Shown here: in pieces, positions 26,777 through 37,140 of the stretch
Layout of the letters: each line of letters begins with the position of its first letter
How positions within the stretch are numbered: the stretch's first letter is position 1
Assembly (NCBI RefSeq): GCF_014269185.2
Contig: NZ_JABWRZ020000002.1
Location: 496,001-560,000, forward strand
Length of the DNA stretch: 64,000 bases
From: Pseudomonas oryzicola
GTDB taxonomy: Bacteria; Pseudomonadota; Gammaproteobacteria; Pseudomonadales; Pseudomonadaceae
Direction of reading: 5' to 3'
The notes under the pieces: generated by a model
Databases searched by the model: none
The model's input: the letters and a program-made list of their open reading frames with translations, nothing else
Told to the model about the DNA's origin: nothing
Made by a program: the position numbers and the translations under genes

Positions 26777-27361
26777 TTACTGCCCCAGCACCTGCCCGAT
26801 GGTCGGGTCCTTGAACAGGCGGGTCAGGGCATCGCTCAGCACATCGCCCACCAACTGGTTGTTGGTCTCCTGGTTCGGCGCCATGCCGAAACGCTGGTCC
26901 AGCGAAGCACCGTAACGGCCGCTGTAGCTGCGGCCGCCATTGGCAACGTCAGCACGGAAGGTAGCGCCGATGGTCGCCTCGGTGACGTACAGGTTGTCTT
27001 TCGGCGACTGGTACTTCAATTCGGCCAGGGTTACGGTCAGCTTCGGCGCGTTGTAGGCATTCGGCGTCGGGGTAAAGCCGAGCAGGCGCACTGCGGCTTC
27101 GGCCTGGGCCTGTAGCTTGGGCACGATGTCGTTACCGCTGACGCTGATGGTGCTGGTTTCGGGGTACATGCCACCACGAGTGCCCAGGGACTGCGACGCC
27201 CGGCCATCAACGACCCGGACCACGACCGGCTGGCCATGGCCGACCGGGGCAAGCTGGGCCTTGAGCGTGGGTTGCGGGTTGAGTTGTTGCGGGCTGTGGG
27301 CACAACCAACCAGGCTGAGACTGGCCACGGCGATCAAACCGAACAACAGACGTTGCAACAT
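26777..27361 (-). CDS. YajG family lipoprotein
   Basis: The product is 194 aa. The lipobox is LSLVGC after a typical signal peptide starting at the ATG 27361. The mature part (VVVRVVDGRAS, LGTRGGMYPETSTI, ALTRLFKDPTIGQVL) matches the YajG lipoprotein family. Role in the outer membrane unknown. Monocistronic, with a strong terminator downstream. Confidence 0.88.
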   Translation of the reverse strand: MLQRLLFGLIAVASLSLVGCAHSPQQLNPQPTLKAQLAPVGHGQPVVVRVVDGRASQSLGTRGGMYPETSTISVSGNDIVPKLQAQAEAAVRLLGFTPTPNAYNAPKLTVTLAELKYQSPKDNLYVTEATIGATFRADVANGGRSYSGRYGASLDQRFGMAPNQETNNQLVGDVLSDALTRLFKDPTIGQVLGQ

Positions 27362-27506
27362 GCGCGTTACTCCAGAAAATGCGGCGAAGGCCCACAGTAT
27401 ACCCAGCGACACATCGACCAGTCATCGGTCCGGCCCGCTTGTCACAATCGTTTCATCGCCACGCCCTTATCCTAGCGCCAAGCCCTAACGCACAGGACCT
27501 GCTGCC

Positions 27507-27740
27507 ATGGCCTCGCTCTGGACCCTGCTCTTCCGACGCCCGCGCCACAACGCCTATGCCCACCTCGACGCCGACGGCAAATGCCTGGCCTTCAAGCAAT
27601 GCAGCCAGGCGCCCAGCGGCAGCGGCTGGGTCCGGGTCGAGGAAATCCAGCTCGCCTGGCTGGGCCGCGAGCTGCCCGCCAGCGCCCGGGTTTGCGCACG
27701 AGCAAGCCGCCGCTGGCACCAGCGCATCCTCGCGGCCTGA
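27507..27740 (+). CDS. Small basic hypothetical protein
   Basis: The product is 77 aa, rich in Arg and Trp, with no signal peptide. I do not recognise a family. The frame has the codon bias of the flanking genes (third-position GC), and the sequence CACAGGACCTGCTGCC precedes the ATG. It lies upstream of the long mqo leader. Confidence 0.6.
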   Translation: MASLWTLLFRRPRHNAYAHLDADGKCLAFKQCSQAPSGSGWVRVEEIQLAWLGRELPASARVCARASRRWHQRILAA

Positions 27741-28337
27741 CAAACGCTGCAATAAAAACCACGAATGGCGACATTTCTGCGCGCGACATCGCTATAATCT
27801 CCCCCCGATTATAAGGACGTCTCCTGATCGGGCCCCGCATCGCCGATTGACCCCGGCAACTTCACCGCTTCGCCCACAGAGAGCCTTCCACTCAGGTCTT
27901 GCATCGGCTGTCGTGCCTGCTTTCCGGCCCTTCACACTGCATGAACCTGCGGGTTGCCATCGCGCAGCCCCCTTTTGAGGTTCACGTCTCCAAAAGAGCG
28001 TGAAAAAACGGTTTTCACAACTTCACAAGAGTGTGGCGAGCAAATGAACAGTCTGGCATGTGCAAAAGCGGCAGATGTGTCCCGAACAGCCCTGAACAGG
28101 CGGCAAATGCGCTCATCCCGGATGAGCATCTGAGCCGTTCCATAACGCACGCACGACACCTTGACCATAAGTCGAATTGCCGCACCCGTGGCAAACGGCG
28201 TTCAATAGCGAACCCGAAGACTGATTGGCGGTGCCCGCGGAAGTTGCAAGAACTGCGATAAGTCGGACATGGCGATCCTGGTGACCCCAGGTCCTATGCT
28301 GTCAATTAGGTAGCTGTAGATTGTGGAGACGCGTTAA
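27741..28337 (+). other. 597-bp intergenic region with the mqo promoter and long leader
   Basis: No convincing coding frame. A TATAAT at about 27793 could begin a transcript with a leader of about 500 nt before mqo. GTGAAAA and TTTTCAC (27998-28016) form a palindrome. Nothing else is recognised. Confidence 0.4.
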
Positions 28338-29846
28338 ATGGCGCAGAACGAATCGGTTGATGTGGTACTGGTAGGCGCGGGCATCATGAGTGCCACCCTG
28401 GCCGTACTGCTCAAGGAGCTCGACCCGACCCTGAAACTCGAGGTCGTCGAGGCGATGGACTCCGGAGCCGCGGAAAGCTCCAACCCCTGGAACAACGCAG
28501 GTACCGGCCACGCCGGCCTGTGCGAGCTTAACTACACGCCGCAGGCCGCCGATGGCAGCATCGACATCAAGAAGGCCGTGCACATCAACACCCAGTTCGA
28601 GGTCTCGCGCCAGTTCTGGGCCTACCTGAGCAAGAAGGGCAACTTCGGCTCGGCGCGTGCTTTCATCAACCCTGTCCCGCACCTGAGCTACGTCGAGGGT
28701 GACAAGGGTATTGCCTTCCTCAAGAAGCGCTTCGAGCTGCTCAAGCAGCACCATGCCTTCGCCGACATGGAATACACCGAAGACAAGGCGCTGATGAAGG
28801 AATGGATGCCGCTGATGATGCCAGGCCGCCCGGCCGACCAGCGCATCGCCGCCACCCGCGTCCTCAAGGGCACCGACGTCAATTTCGGCGCACTGACCAA
28901 CAAGCTGCTCAAGCTGCTGGGCGACGCCGAGCATGCACAGGTCAAGTACAGCAAGAAGGTCGTCGGCCTGCGCCGTAACGGCAGCGGCTGGACCGTGAGC
29001 ATCAAGGACGTGAACAGCGGCGGCAGCCGCGAAGTGGACGCTCGCTTCGTCTTCCTCGGCGCCGGTGGCGCGGCCCTGCCACTGCTGCAGATGTCTGGCA
29101 TTCCGGAAAGCAAAGGCTTCGGTGGCTTCCCGGTCAGCGGCCAGTGGCTACGTTGCGACAACCCGGAAATCGTCAAGCAACACCAGGCCAAGGTCTACAG
29201 CCAGGCTGCGGTCGGCGCCCCGCCGATGTCGGTACCGCACCTGGACACCCGTGTGGTCGACGGCAAGAAATCACTGCTGTTCGGGCCGTACGCCGGCTTC
29301 ACCACCAAGTTCCTCAAGCACGGTTCGCTGATGGACCTGCCCCTGTCGGTGCGCATGGGTAACATCGGCCCGATGCTGGCCGTGGCCCGCGACAACATGG
29401 ACCTGACCAAGTACCTGGTCAGTGAAGTGATGCAGTCGATGGAACAGCGCCTGGAGGCCCTGCGTCGCTTCTACCCACAGGCCAAGGCCGAAGACTGGCG
29501 CCTGGAAGTGGCTGGCCAGCGTGTGCAGATCATCAAGAAAGACCCGAAGAAAGGCGGTGTGCTGCAGTTCGGTACCGAGCTGGTTTCGGCCCAGGACGGC
29601 AGTCTGGCCGCACTGCTCGGCGCATCGCCGGGTGCTTCGGTAACCGTGTCGATCATGCTGGAACTGATCGAGCGCTGCTTCCCCGAGCAGGCCAAAGGTG
29701 CCTGGGCTGCCAAGCTCAAGGAAATCTTCCCGGCTCGCGAGAAGACCCTGGCGACCGACGCTGCCCTGTACCACAAGATCAGTGCCGACAACGACGTGGC
29801 GCTGGACCTGGTGGAGAGCAGCCCGGCGGCCAAGCATTACGCCTGA
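28338..29846 (+). CDS. mqo: Malate:quinone oxidoreductase
   Basis: The product is 502 aa. It oxidises malate to oxaloacetate and passes electrons to quinone at the inner face of the membrane, FAD-dependent. The N-terminal dinucleotide motif is [17 protein letters not shown]. The family signature [20 protein letters not shown] follows at about residues 46-65; length and sequence match Mqo. The start ATG has GTGGAGAC upstream. A perfect terminator follows. The neighbouring PA4642-like gene is the same as in P. aeruginosa next to mqoB. Confidence 0.96.
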   Translation: MAQNESVDVVLVGAGIMSATLAVLLKELDPTLKLEVVEAMDSGAAESSNPWNNAGTGHAGLCELNYTPQAADGSIDIKKAVHINTQFEVSRQFWAYLSKKGNFGSARAFINPVPHLSYVEGDKGIAFLKKRFELLKQHHAFADMEYTEDKALMKEWMPLMMPGRPADQRIAATRVLKGTDVNFGALTNKLLKLLGDAEHAQVKYSKKVVGLRRNGSGWTVSIKDVNSGGSREVDARFVFLGAGGAALPLLQMSGIPESKGFGGFPVSGQWLRCDNPEIVKQHQAKVYSQAAVGAPPMSVPHLDTRVVDGKKSLLFGPYAGFTTKFLKHGSLMDLPLSVRMGNIGPMLAVARDNMDLTKYLVSEVMQSMEQRLEALRRFYPQAKAEDWRLEVAGQRVQIIKKDPKKGGVLQFGTELVSAQDGSLAALLGASPGASVTVSIMLELIERCFPEQAKGAWAAKLKEIFPAREKTLATDAALYHKISADNDVALDLVESSPAAKHYA

Positions 29847-29860
29847 CTTGACCGGTAACG

Positions 29861-29886
29861 AAAAAACGCCCCTCGGGGCGTTTTTT
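29861..29886. terminator. Bidirectional intrinsic terminator
   Basis: AAAAAACGCCCC, TC, GGGGCGTTTTTTT between convergent mqo and the PA4642-like gene. Confidence 0.9.
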
Positions 29887-29902
29887 TGTGCCTGGACCTT
29901 TA

Positions 29903-30193
29903 TCAGCCACGGGCTTTGGCGATGATCTCGAGGTACTCCGCCGCATTGCGCTGGTCGGCAATCTGCTCGACGAAGGTCTTGCCGTGCTCGTCCTTGCCAT
30001 CCAGGTCCAGGCCCGCTTCGACGAAGAAGCCGATAAAGCGTTCGAAGTCATCGACACGCAGGCCGCGGTAGGCCTTGACCAGCTTGTGCAGCGACGGCGA
30101 GGTCACCCCGTCGGCGGGCTCGAATTGCAGGAACGTCTTGATGTAGTCGTCGCTGATTTCGTCGCCGATTACCTGTTTCTTGTCTTTACGCAT
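29903..30193 (-). CDS. PA4642 family protein
   Basis: The product is 96 aa: a short charged N-terminus (MRKDKKQVIGDEIS), then helical segments (FLQFEPADGV, FERFIGFFVEAGLDLDGKD). The sequence and its position next to mqo match the Pseudomonas PA4642 family of unknown function. The start at 30193 is the first ATG giving the conserved N-terminus. Confidence 0.85.
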   Translation of the reverse strand: MRKDKKQVIGDEISDDYIKTFLQFEPADGVTSPSLHKLVKAYRGLRVDDFERFIGFFVEAGLDLDGKDEHGKTFVEQIADQRNAAEYLEIIAKARG

Positions 30194-30261
30194 TGCCGAC
30201 TCCAACTGGACCATCACGGAATTTCGAAGGCCGGCAGTGTACCCCCCGCAGGCCGCGCGCC

Positions 30262-30732
30262 TCAACGCGTACGTACGGTGCCGGTGTGCAGGTCGGCCCA
30301 GATATGGCCGTTACCGTAGGTGAGGAACTGCACATACAGCGTCTCGTTGCGCAGCAGGTCCATGATCACCCGGTAGTCGCTGACCGGGTAATTCAGGCTC
30401 AGGGTGCGGGTCTTCTCGTCATACACCGGCTTCTTCAGGCTCTTCGCCGCTTCCCCGTCGAAGGTCAGCAGCACCTGGGCAATGGTGGCGCCCTTGTTTA
30501 GTGGCTTGCCCTTGAGGCGCACCTGCAATGATGAAGTGATCGGGATCGGCTGCTGGTCGGACTGGCGCTGGGCCCCGACGACCACCGAATAATCGGTCAC
30601 TTGCAGCAATTGCTGGCCGGTCGGCGCTTCCTGGCGCAGGGCCTGGTCGTCAGGTGGCAGGAACTGGCTGTGCAGCGGTGCGGCGGCGAGTGGCAGGCTG
30701 ACCGCCAGCAGAACGGGAAGAAACGCACGCAT
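30262..30732 (-). CDS. Secreted hypothetical protein
   Basis: The product is 156 aa. A signal peptide (FLPVLLAVSLPLAAAPLHS) predicts periplasmic location. The mature part is rich in beta-strand patterns and Gln, with no cysteine. No family recognised. It lies 61 bp downstream of the WbuC-like gene on the same strand. Confidence 0.75.
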   Translation of the reverse strand: MRAFLPVLLAVSLPLAAAPLHSQFLPPDDQALRQEAPTGQQLLQVTDYSVVVGAQRQSDQQPIPITSSLQVRLKGKPLNKGATIAQVLLTFDGEAAKSLKKPVYDEKTRTLSLNYPVSDYRVIMDLLRNETLYVQFLTYGNGHIWADLHTGTVRTR

Positions 30733-30793
30733 GTGAGGCTCCTTGTATGAAGGGGCACTCTAGCATGCTGGGTTTGGGCCAGGGGCGGCCACA

Positions 30794-31267
30794 TCAATCG
30801 AACTGCGCAAGCATCCAGGCCTGGTACTCGGCAACGCGCCCGTCACCCTCGCGCGGTGCCCAGTGCGCATGTTCGCCCTCGCCCACCGGGCGGTACGGAC
30901 CGGCCTTGCACTCGAACAGGATGCTGTCCGGCTCCAGTACCACCAACCCATGGTAGGTGCCGGGCGCCAGGTCCACGCCCAGGCAGTCGCCGCCAGCCTG
31001 CAATATCCGCTTGCCGGTCACCGCGCCCTGCTCATCGAAGAGCAGCAGGCCCAGGCGCCCCTTGAGCACGATCAGAGTTTCCGCCTTGTCGTCGCTCAGG
31101 TGCCGATGCGGCGGGATGTAAGTGCTTGGCTGCAACCCCGCTGCCATGCGGTGGCAGGGTTCTTCCATCTCGTGGAAGTTATGGTGCTGACGCCGGCGTG
31201 GATTGGCAGCAGCCTGCGCGGCCAGCCCGGCGAACAACGCTTGGTCGATGAACGCAGGCTGGCACAT
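30794..31267 (-). CDS. WbuC family cupin metalloprotein
   Basis: The product is 157 aa. The cupin motif is PHRHLSDDKAETLIVLKG (about residues 53-70) with His and Glu metal ligands; a second motif lies around GTYHGLVVLE. The N-terminal part (RRRQHHNFHEMEEPCHRM) matches WbuC, a family linked to surface polysaccharide genes elsewhere, but no such genes are nearby. The gene starts 2 bp after the hpt stop, so both are in one operon. Confidence 0.85.
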   Translation of the reverse strand: MCQPAFIDQALFAGLAAQAAANPRRRQHHNFHEMEEPCHRMAAGLQPSTYIPPHRHLSDDKAETLIVLKGRLGLLLFDEQGAVTGKRILQAGGDCLGVDLAPGTYHGLVVLEPDSILFECKAGPYRPVGEGEHAHWAPREGDGRVAEYQAWMLAQFD

Positions 31268-31269
31268 GG

Positions 31270-31827
31270 TTACAGCCCCTTGACGGCGAAGATGCCGTTG
31301 GCGTTGCGCCAGTAACCTTTGTAGTCCATGCCATATCCGAAGATGTAACGGTCGACGCAGGGCAGGCCCACATAGTCGGCCTTGAGGTCCGGGCTGGCCT
31401 TGCGGTCGTGGTCCTTGTCGATCAGCACTGCAGTGTGCACCGAGCGCGCGCCGGCGTGCTTGCAGAACTCGATAATGGCGCTGAGGGTATGGCCTTCATC
31501 GAGAATGTCGTCGACGATCAGCACGTCACGGTCAATGAACGAAACTTCCGGCTTGGCCTTCCAGAACAACTCGCCGCCACTGGTCTGGTTGCGGTAGCGG
31601 GTGGCGTGCAGGTAGCTGGCCTCCAGCGGGAACTGCAGGTGGGTCAGCAATTTGCCGGAAAAGATCAGGCCGCCGTTCATTACGCAGAACACCACCGGAT
31701 TCTTGTCGTGCAGGTCCTTGCAGATCTGCTCGCCGACTTTGGCGATGGCCGCTTCGACTTCGGCTTCGGTGTACAGGCAGTCAGCCTCATGCATGACTTG
31801 ACGGATATGCTCGAGATCGGCGGACAT
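31270..31827 (-). CDS. hpt: Hypoxanthine-guanine phosphoribosyltransferase
   Basis: The product is 185 aa. It salvages hypoxanthine and guanine with PRPP to IMP and GMP. The PRPP-binding motif is VLIVDDILDEGHTL (about residues 98-111), and CVMNGGLIFSG is the N-terminal loop. ATG at 31827. Divergent from upp, placing purine and pyrimidine salvage side by side. Confidence 0.93.
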   Translation of the reverse strand: MSADLEHIRQVMHEADCLYTEAEVEAAIAKVGEQICKDLHDKNPVVFCVMNGGLIFSGKLLTHLQFPLEASYLHATRYRNQTSGGELFWKAKPEVSFIDRDVLIVDDILDEGHTLSAIIEFCKHAGARSVHTAVLIDKDHDRKASPDLKADYVGLPCVDRYIFGYGMDYKGYWRNANGIFAVKGL

Positions 31828-31986
31828 GGCGCTCTCCGGGTGGCACTTTGGAAAAGCGGGCAAAGGTACGCATCCGCTCGTCACAGATCAAGCATTTATG
31901 GACTAACGTCCAAAATGACCAGACGACAGCACAGGTTGAATAGATTAATCTAGCCCGGTTTTTTTGCCCGCCTTTCGGAGCCCCCT

Positions 31987-32625
31987 ATGCCCACTCGTGA
32001 GATCCGCCATCCGCTGATCCGCCACAAGCTCGGCCTGATGCGCCGTGCCGATATCAGCACCAAGAATTTTCGCGAACTCGCCCAGGAAGTCGGCGCGCTC
32101 CTGACCTACGAAGCGACCCAGGACCTGCCGCTGGAAACCTACGAGATCGACGGCTGGTGCGGCAAGGTGCAGGCTGAAAAGATCGCTGGCAAGAAGATTA
32201 CCGTGGTGCCGATCCTGCGCGCCGGCATCGGCATGCTCGACGGGGTGCTCAGCCTGATCCCGGGGGCCAAGGTCAGCGCGGTCGGCGTTGCCCGCAACGA
32301 AGAAACCCTCGAAGCCCACACCTACCTGGAAAAGCTCGCCCCGGACATCAACCAGCGCCTGGCCCTGATCATCGACCCGATGCTGGCCACCGGCGGTTCG
32401 ATGGTCGCCACCATCGACCTGCTGAAGAAGGCCGGCTGCAAGGAAATCCGTGCCATGGTCCTGGTGGCCGCGCCGGAAGGCATCGAAGCGGTGGAAAAAG
32501 CCCACCCGGACGTGCAGATCTACACCGCGTCGATCGACCAGCGCCTGAACGAGCACGGCTATATCGTGCCTGGCCTTGGCGATGCCGGTGACAAGATCTT
32601 CGGCACCAAGCAAAAGGACGCCTGA
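31987..32625 (+). CDS. upp: Uracil phosphoribosyltransferase
   Basis: The product is 212 aa. It converts uracil and PRPP to UMP. The conserved blocks [31 protein letters not shown] (PRPP loop) and the C-terminal [16 protein letters not shown] uracil loop are present. A ribosome site (CGGAG) precedes the ATG. The permease gene follows 2 bp downstream. Confidence 0.97.
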   Translation: MPTREIRHPLIRHKLGLMRRADISTKNFRELAQEVGALLTYEATQDLPLETYEIDGWCGKVQAEKIAGKKITVVPILRAGIGMLDGVLSLIPGAKVSAVGVARNEETLEAHTYLEKLAPDINQRLALIIDPMLATGGSMVATIDLLKKAGCKEIRAMVLVAAPEGIEAVEKAHPDVQIYTASIDQRLNEHGYIVPGLGDAGDKIFGTKQKDA

Positions 32626-32627
32626 CC

Positions 32628-33902
32628 ATGCAGGACGGCTTCAACGACCCGCTCTGGCGCCAGGTCGTTTCGGGCGCGCAGATGCTCTTCGTGGCGTTCG
32701 GCGCGCTGGTGCTGATGCCATTGATCACCGGCCTCGACCCGAACGTCGCGTTGTTCACCGCCGGCATCGGCACTCTGCTGTTCCAGCTGGTCACCGGCCG
32801 CCAGGTACCGGTGTTCCTGGCCTCGAGCTTTGCCTTCATCACCCCGATCATCCTCGCCAAGGGCCAGTTCGGCCTGGCCGAAACGATGGGCGGCGTGATG
32901 GCCGCAGGCTTCGTCTACACCTTCATGGGCCTGATGGTGAAAATCAAGGGCACCGGTTTCATCGACCGCATGTTGCCACCGGTCGTAATCGGCCCGGTAA
33001 TCATTTCCATCGGTTTGGCCATGGCACCGATCGCTGCGAACATGGCCATGGGCAAGGCCGGGGACGGCAGTGTGCTGCTGCCGTACAAGACCGCGATGAT
33101 GATCTCGATGCCCGCCCTGCTGACCACGTTGATCGTCGCCGTGTTCGGCAAAGGCATCTTCCGCCTGGTGCCGATCATTGCCGGCGTGTTGGTAGGCTTT
33201 GCCCTGTCGTTCGCCTTTGGCGTGGTCGATACCGCCAAAATCGCCGCCGCCCCCTGGCTGGAGCTGCCCAACTTCACCGCGCCGGCGTTCAACTGGCAGG
33301 CCATCCTGTTCATCGTCCCGGTTGCCCTGGCACCGGCGATCGAGCACATCGGCGGGGTGATCGCAGTCGGCAGCGTGACCGGCCGTGACTACCTGAAGAA
33401 ACCCGGCCTGCACCGCACCCTGCTGGGTGACGGCCTGGCCACCACCGCAGCCGGCCTGTTCGGCGGCCCGCCCAACACCACCTACGCCGAAGTGACCGGC
33501 GCGGTGATGCTGACCAAGAACTACAACCCGAAGATCATGACCTGGGCGGCGATTTTCGCCATCACCCTGGCCTTCATCGGCAAGTTCGGTGCGCTGCTGC
33601 AGAGCATCCCGGTGCCGGTGATGGGCGGCATCCTGTGCCTGCTGTTCGGCTCGATCGCAGCGGTGGGCATGAACACCATGATCCGCCACAAGATCGACCT
33701 GGCCGAAGCGCGCAACCTGGTGATCGTCTCGGTGACCCTGGTGTTCGGTATCGGCGGCGTGCTCATCGGCAGCGGCGATGGCCCGGACGACTGGGGCCTG
33801 AAGGGCATTGCCCTGTGCGCCATCGTGGCGATCGCCCTGAACCTGATCCTGCCGGGCAATGATGGTTGGAAGCACAAGAAGCTGGATGATCCGATGCCTT
33901 GA
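32628..33902 (+). CDS. uraA: Uracil permease (NCS2/UraA family)
   Basis: The product is 424 aa with about 14 membrane segments. NCS2 features are seen: VFLASSFAFITPIILA in TM3 and the IEHIGGVIAVGSVTGRDY region carrying the Glu and His of the substrate site. It imports uracil with protons, feeding Upp. Two bases separate it from upp. Confidence 0.95.
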   Translation: MQDGFNDPLWRQVVSGAQMLFVAFGALVLMPLITGLDPNVALFTAGIGTLLFQLVTGRQVPVFLASSFAFITPIILAKGQFGLAETMGGVMAAGFVYTFMGLMVKIKGTGFIDRMLPPVVIGPVIISIGLAMAPIAANMAMGKAGDGSVLLPYKTAMMISMPALLTTLIVAVFGKGIFRLVPIIAGVLVGFALSFAFGVVDTAKIAAAPWLELPNFTAPAFNWQAILFIVPVALAPAIEHIGGVIAVGSVTGRDYLKKPGLHRTLLGDGLATTAAGLFGGPPNTTYAEVTGAVMLTKNYNPKIMTWAAIFAITLAFIGKFGALLQSIPVPVMGGILCLLFGSIAAVGMNTMIRHKIDLAEARNLVIVSVTLVFGIGGVLIGSGDGPDDWGLKGIALCAIVAIALNLILPGNDGWKHKKLDDPMP

Positions 33903-33906
33903 GATC

Positions 33907-33929
33907 CTGGGGCCGCTGTGCGGCCCCAG
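33907..33929. terminator. Bidirectional hairpin
   Basis: CTGGGGCCGC, TGT, GCGGCCCCAG between convergent uraA and hemH. Confidence 0.75.
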
Positions 33930-33933
33930 CTAT

Positions 33934-34950
33934 TCAAGCGTTCTTGCACATATCGGCCAACACCCTCACCCACTCCGGGTGGTCATTCAGGCAAGGCACC
34001 AGCACCAGTTCCTGCCCACCGGCTTCGACAAACTGCTCGCTGCCACGCATGCCGATCTCTTCCAGCGTCTCGATGCAATCAGCGACAAACGCCGGGCACA
34101 TCACCAGCAACTTCTTCACCCCGGCCTTGGCCAGTTCATCCAGCCGCGTCTCGGTGTAGGGCTCGATCCACTTGTCCCGGCCCAGTCGCGACTGGAACGA
34201 TACCGACCATTTACCCTCGGCAATGCCCATGCTCTGCGCAAAAGCCCTGGCCGTGGCCAGGCACTGCCCACGGTAGCAAACCGCACGCACTTCGCTGGAT
34301 GCATCATGACAACAATCGGCAGCCCGCAGGTCGTGGCGGCTGCCTTTCGGGAACAGCTTCTTCAGGTGTCGTTCCGGCAGGCCGTGGAAGCTGAGCAGTA
34401 CGTGGTCATACGGCTGCTCCAGGTAAGGACGGGCGCTGGCGGCCAGCGCCTCGATGTACGCCGGGTGTTGGTAGAACGGTTGCAGCACGCGCATCTGCAG
34501 CGGCAACCGCTGCTTGTCGATGGTCTGCCTGGCCTGCTCTATCACGGTGGTCACCGTGCTGTCAGCGAACTGTGGATAAAGCGGGGCCAGGGTCACCTTG
34601 CGCACACCTTGTTGCGCAAGCCGTTCCAGCACGTCAGGCAAGGCCGGCTGGCCGTAGCGCATAGCGATTTCCACCGGGCCGTGGGGCCAGTGGTCGACCA
34701 TTGCCGCTTGCAGGCGCCGGGTCAGCACTACCAGCGGCGAGCCCTCGTCCCACCAGATCGAGCCATAGGCGTGTGCCGACTGCTCCGGCCGCTTGATCAG
34801 GATCAGCGACACCAGCAGGCGCCGCAGCGGCCAGGGAAGGTCGACCACATACGGGTCCATGAGGAACTGGTCGAGGTAGCGGCGCACATCGGCCACCGAG
34901 GTGGAAGCAGGGGAACCCAGGTTGACCAGCAGCAGGGCGTGATCGGTCAT
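33934..34950 (-). CDS. hemH: Ferrochelatase
   Basis: The product is 338 aa. It inserts Fe2+ into protoporphyrin IX at the end of haem synthesis. Family blocks: LLVNLGSP, the catalytic-His strand [11 protein letters not shown], and a C-terminal segment with Glu ([12 protein letters not shown]). The start at 34950 gives [14 protein letters not shown]; the frame continues upstream into the epimerase gene without similarity. It lies 13 bp downstream of that gene, in one operon whose promoter faces a PplR-type motif. Confidence 0.95.
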   Translation of the reverse strand: MTDHALLLVNLGSPASTSVADVRRYLDQFLMDPYVVDLPWPLRRLLVSLILIKRPEQSAHAYGSIWWDEGSPLVVLTRRLQAAMVDHWPHGPVEIAMRYGQPALPDVLERLAQQGVRKVTLAPLYPQFADSTVTTVIEQARQTIDKQRLPLQMRVLQPFYQHPAYIEALAASARPYLEQPYDHVLLSFHGLPERHLKKLFPKGSRHDLRAADCCHDASSEVRAVCYRGQCLATARAFAQSMGIAEGKWSVSFQSRLGRDKWIEPYTETRLDELAKAGVKKLLVMCPAFVADCIETLEEIGMRGSEQFVEAGGQELVLVPCLNDHPEWVRVLADMCKNA

Positions 34951-34963
34951 GCAGCGTCCTATG

Positions 34964-35869
34964 TCAGAGTTGGCTGGACAAGTTGTCCAGGGCCGATTGC
35001 AAATCGTTGAAGCGGAAGGTAAAGCCTGCCGCCAGCAAGCGTACCGGGCGCGCGCGCTGGCCGCCGAGCAGCAGGACCGACAGTTCGCCAAGCACGGCCT
35101 TGAGCAGCACTGCCGGCACCGGCAGCAACGCCGGGCGATGCAAGGTGCGGCCCAGGCGCCTGGCGAACTCGCGGTTGCGTACCGGCTCTGGGGCGCAGGC
35201 ATTATAGGGACCGCTGGCGTCCTTGTGCTGCAAGAGAAAATCAATCAGGGCGACCTGGTCGTCTATATGGATCCAGGGCATCCACTGCCGCCCATTGCCC
35301 AGCGGCCCGCCCAGTCCCAGTTTGAAGGGCATGCGCAGGCGCGACAAAAAGCCGCCATCACCGGCCAGCACCAACCCGGTCCGTACCAGCACCACGCGAA
35401 TGCCCTGGGCCTGGGAACGCAGGGCGGTTTCTTCCCAGGCAATGCACAACTGGCTGGCGAAATCTTCACGCACCGGCGGTGAAGCCTCGGTCAGCTCGCG
35501 TTCGCCCCCATCCCCGTACCAGCCCACCGCCGAACCGGAAATCAGCACTTCCGGGCGTTGCTCACGGCTGCCCAGCCAGCTCAGCAACTGTTCGGTAAGG
35601 GCGATGCGGCTGGCCCACAGCAGGTTGCGCCGAGTTGCCGTCCAGGGCCGGTCGGCGATCGGTGCACCAGCCAGGTTGATCACCGCATCGAGCTGTTCGC
35701 CAGCTTCCAGCTGCTCCAGGTGGCCGATGCCACGCACACCAGTCCCACAGATTGTCGGCACCTGCTCAGGCCGCCGGCTCCACACCGTCAGTCGATGCCC
35801 CTGGCCAAGCCAGTACCGGCACAGGTGACGGCCAATCAACCCGGTGCCGCCTGTCAGTAATATATGCAT
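34964..35869 (-). CDS. TIGR01777 family NAD(P)-dependent epimerase/dehydratase
   Basis: The product is 301 aa. The N-terminus [19 protein letters not shown] is an extended-SDR Rossmann motif. The block [13 protein letters not shown] is characteristic of TIGR01777 (YfcH/SDR39U1). Substrate unknown; older annotations call it a cell-division inhibitor without direct evidence. First gene of an operon with hemH. Its start is 114 bp from a PplR-like motif shared with the divergent FAD oxidoreductase. Confidence 0.9.
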   Translation of the reverse strand: MHILLTGGTGLIGRHLCRYWLGQGHRLTVWSRRPEQVPTICGTGVRGIGHLEQLEAGEQLDAVINLAGAPIADRPWTATRRNLLWASRIALTEQLLSWLGSREQRPEVLISGSAVGWYGDGGERELTEASPPVREDFASQLCIAWEETALRSQAQGIRVVLVRTGLVLAGDGGFLSRLRMPFKLGLGGPLGNGRQWMPWIHIDDQVALIDFLLQHKDASGPYNACAPEPVRNREFARRLGRTLHRPALLPVPAVLLKAVLGELSVLLLGGQRARPVRLLAAGFTFRFNDLQSALDNLSSQL

Positions 35870-35982
35870 GGCTGTGTCCTCGCAGAATGCGGCGGTGGTC
35901 TATTTTTAACAACAAGGCACTTTTTTGACCCGACGCTCTCGGATAAACATAGGCCAACCTGCCCGCCAAAGCGGAATAACCT

Positions 35983-36006
35983 TATACAGAATTTGTGCAT
36001 TGTACA
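35983..36006. promoter_or_regulatory. PplR/LitR-type operator (box 1)
   Basis: TATACA (35983-35988), 12 bp, TGTACA (36001-36006). This fits the consensus T(G/A)TACA-N12-TGTA(C/T)A recalled for PplR1 of P. putida. It lies between the divergent epimerase-hemH operon and the FAD oxidoreductase gene, 51 bp before the latter's ATG. Confidence 0.8.
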
Positions 36007-36017
36007 GGTTTGCCTGA

Positions 36018-37043
<1,026 letters not shown>

Positions 37044-37049
37044 CCTAGT

Positions 37050-37073
37050 TATACAAAAAAACTAGTTTGCATA
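37050..37073. promoter_or_regulatory. Degenerate PplR-type operator (box 2)
   Basis: TATACA (37050-37055), 12 bp, TGCATA (37068-37073); one deviation from the consensus. It lies exactly 50 bp before the perfect box 3, suggesting tandem binding in front of the photolyase operon. Confidence 0.5.
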
Positions 37074-37099
37074 ATTTCTTGGCTGTGCTGGAATGAACC

Positions 37100-37123
37100 T
37101 GTACAAGTTATTGACCATGTACA
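37100..37123. promoter_or_regulatory. PplR/LitR-type operator (box 3)
   Basis: TGTACA (37100-37105), 12 bp, TGTACA (37118-37123), a perfect consensus match ending 17 bp before the ATG of the DUF523 gene. Confidence 0.85.
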
Positions 37124-37140
37124 GGTTTATGGAGACAGCC

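Noticed and set aside
34951..35244. N-terminal extension of hemH
   Set aside because: Antisense-like composition inside the epimerase gene; the ferrochelatase N-terminus starts at 34950.
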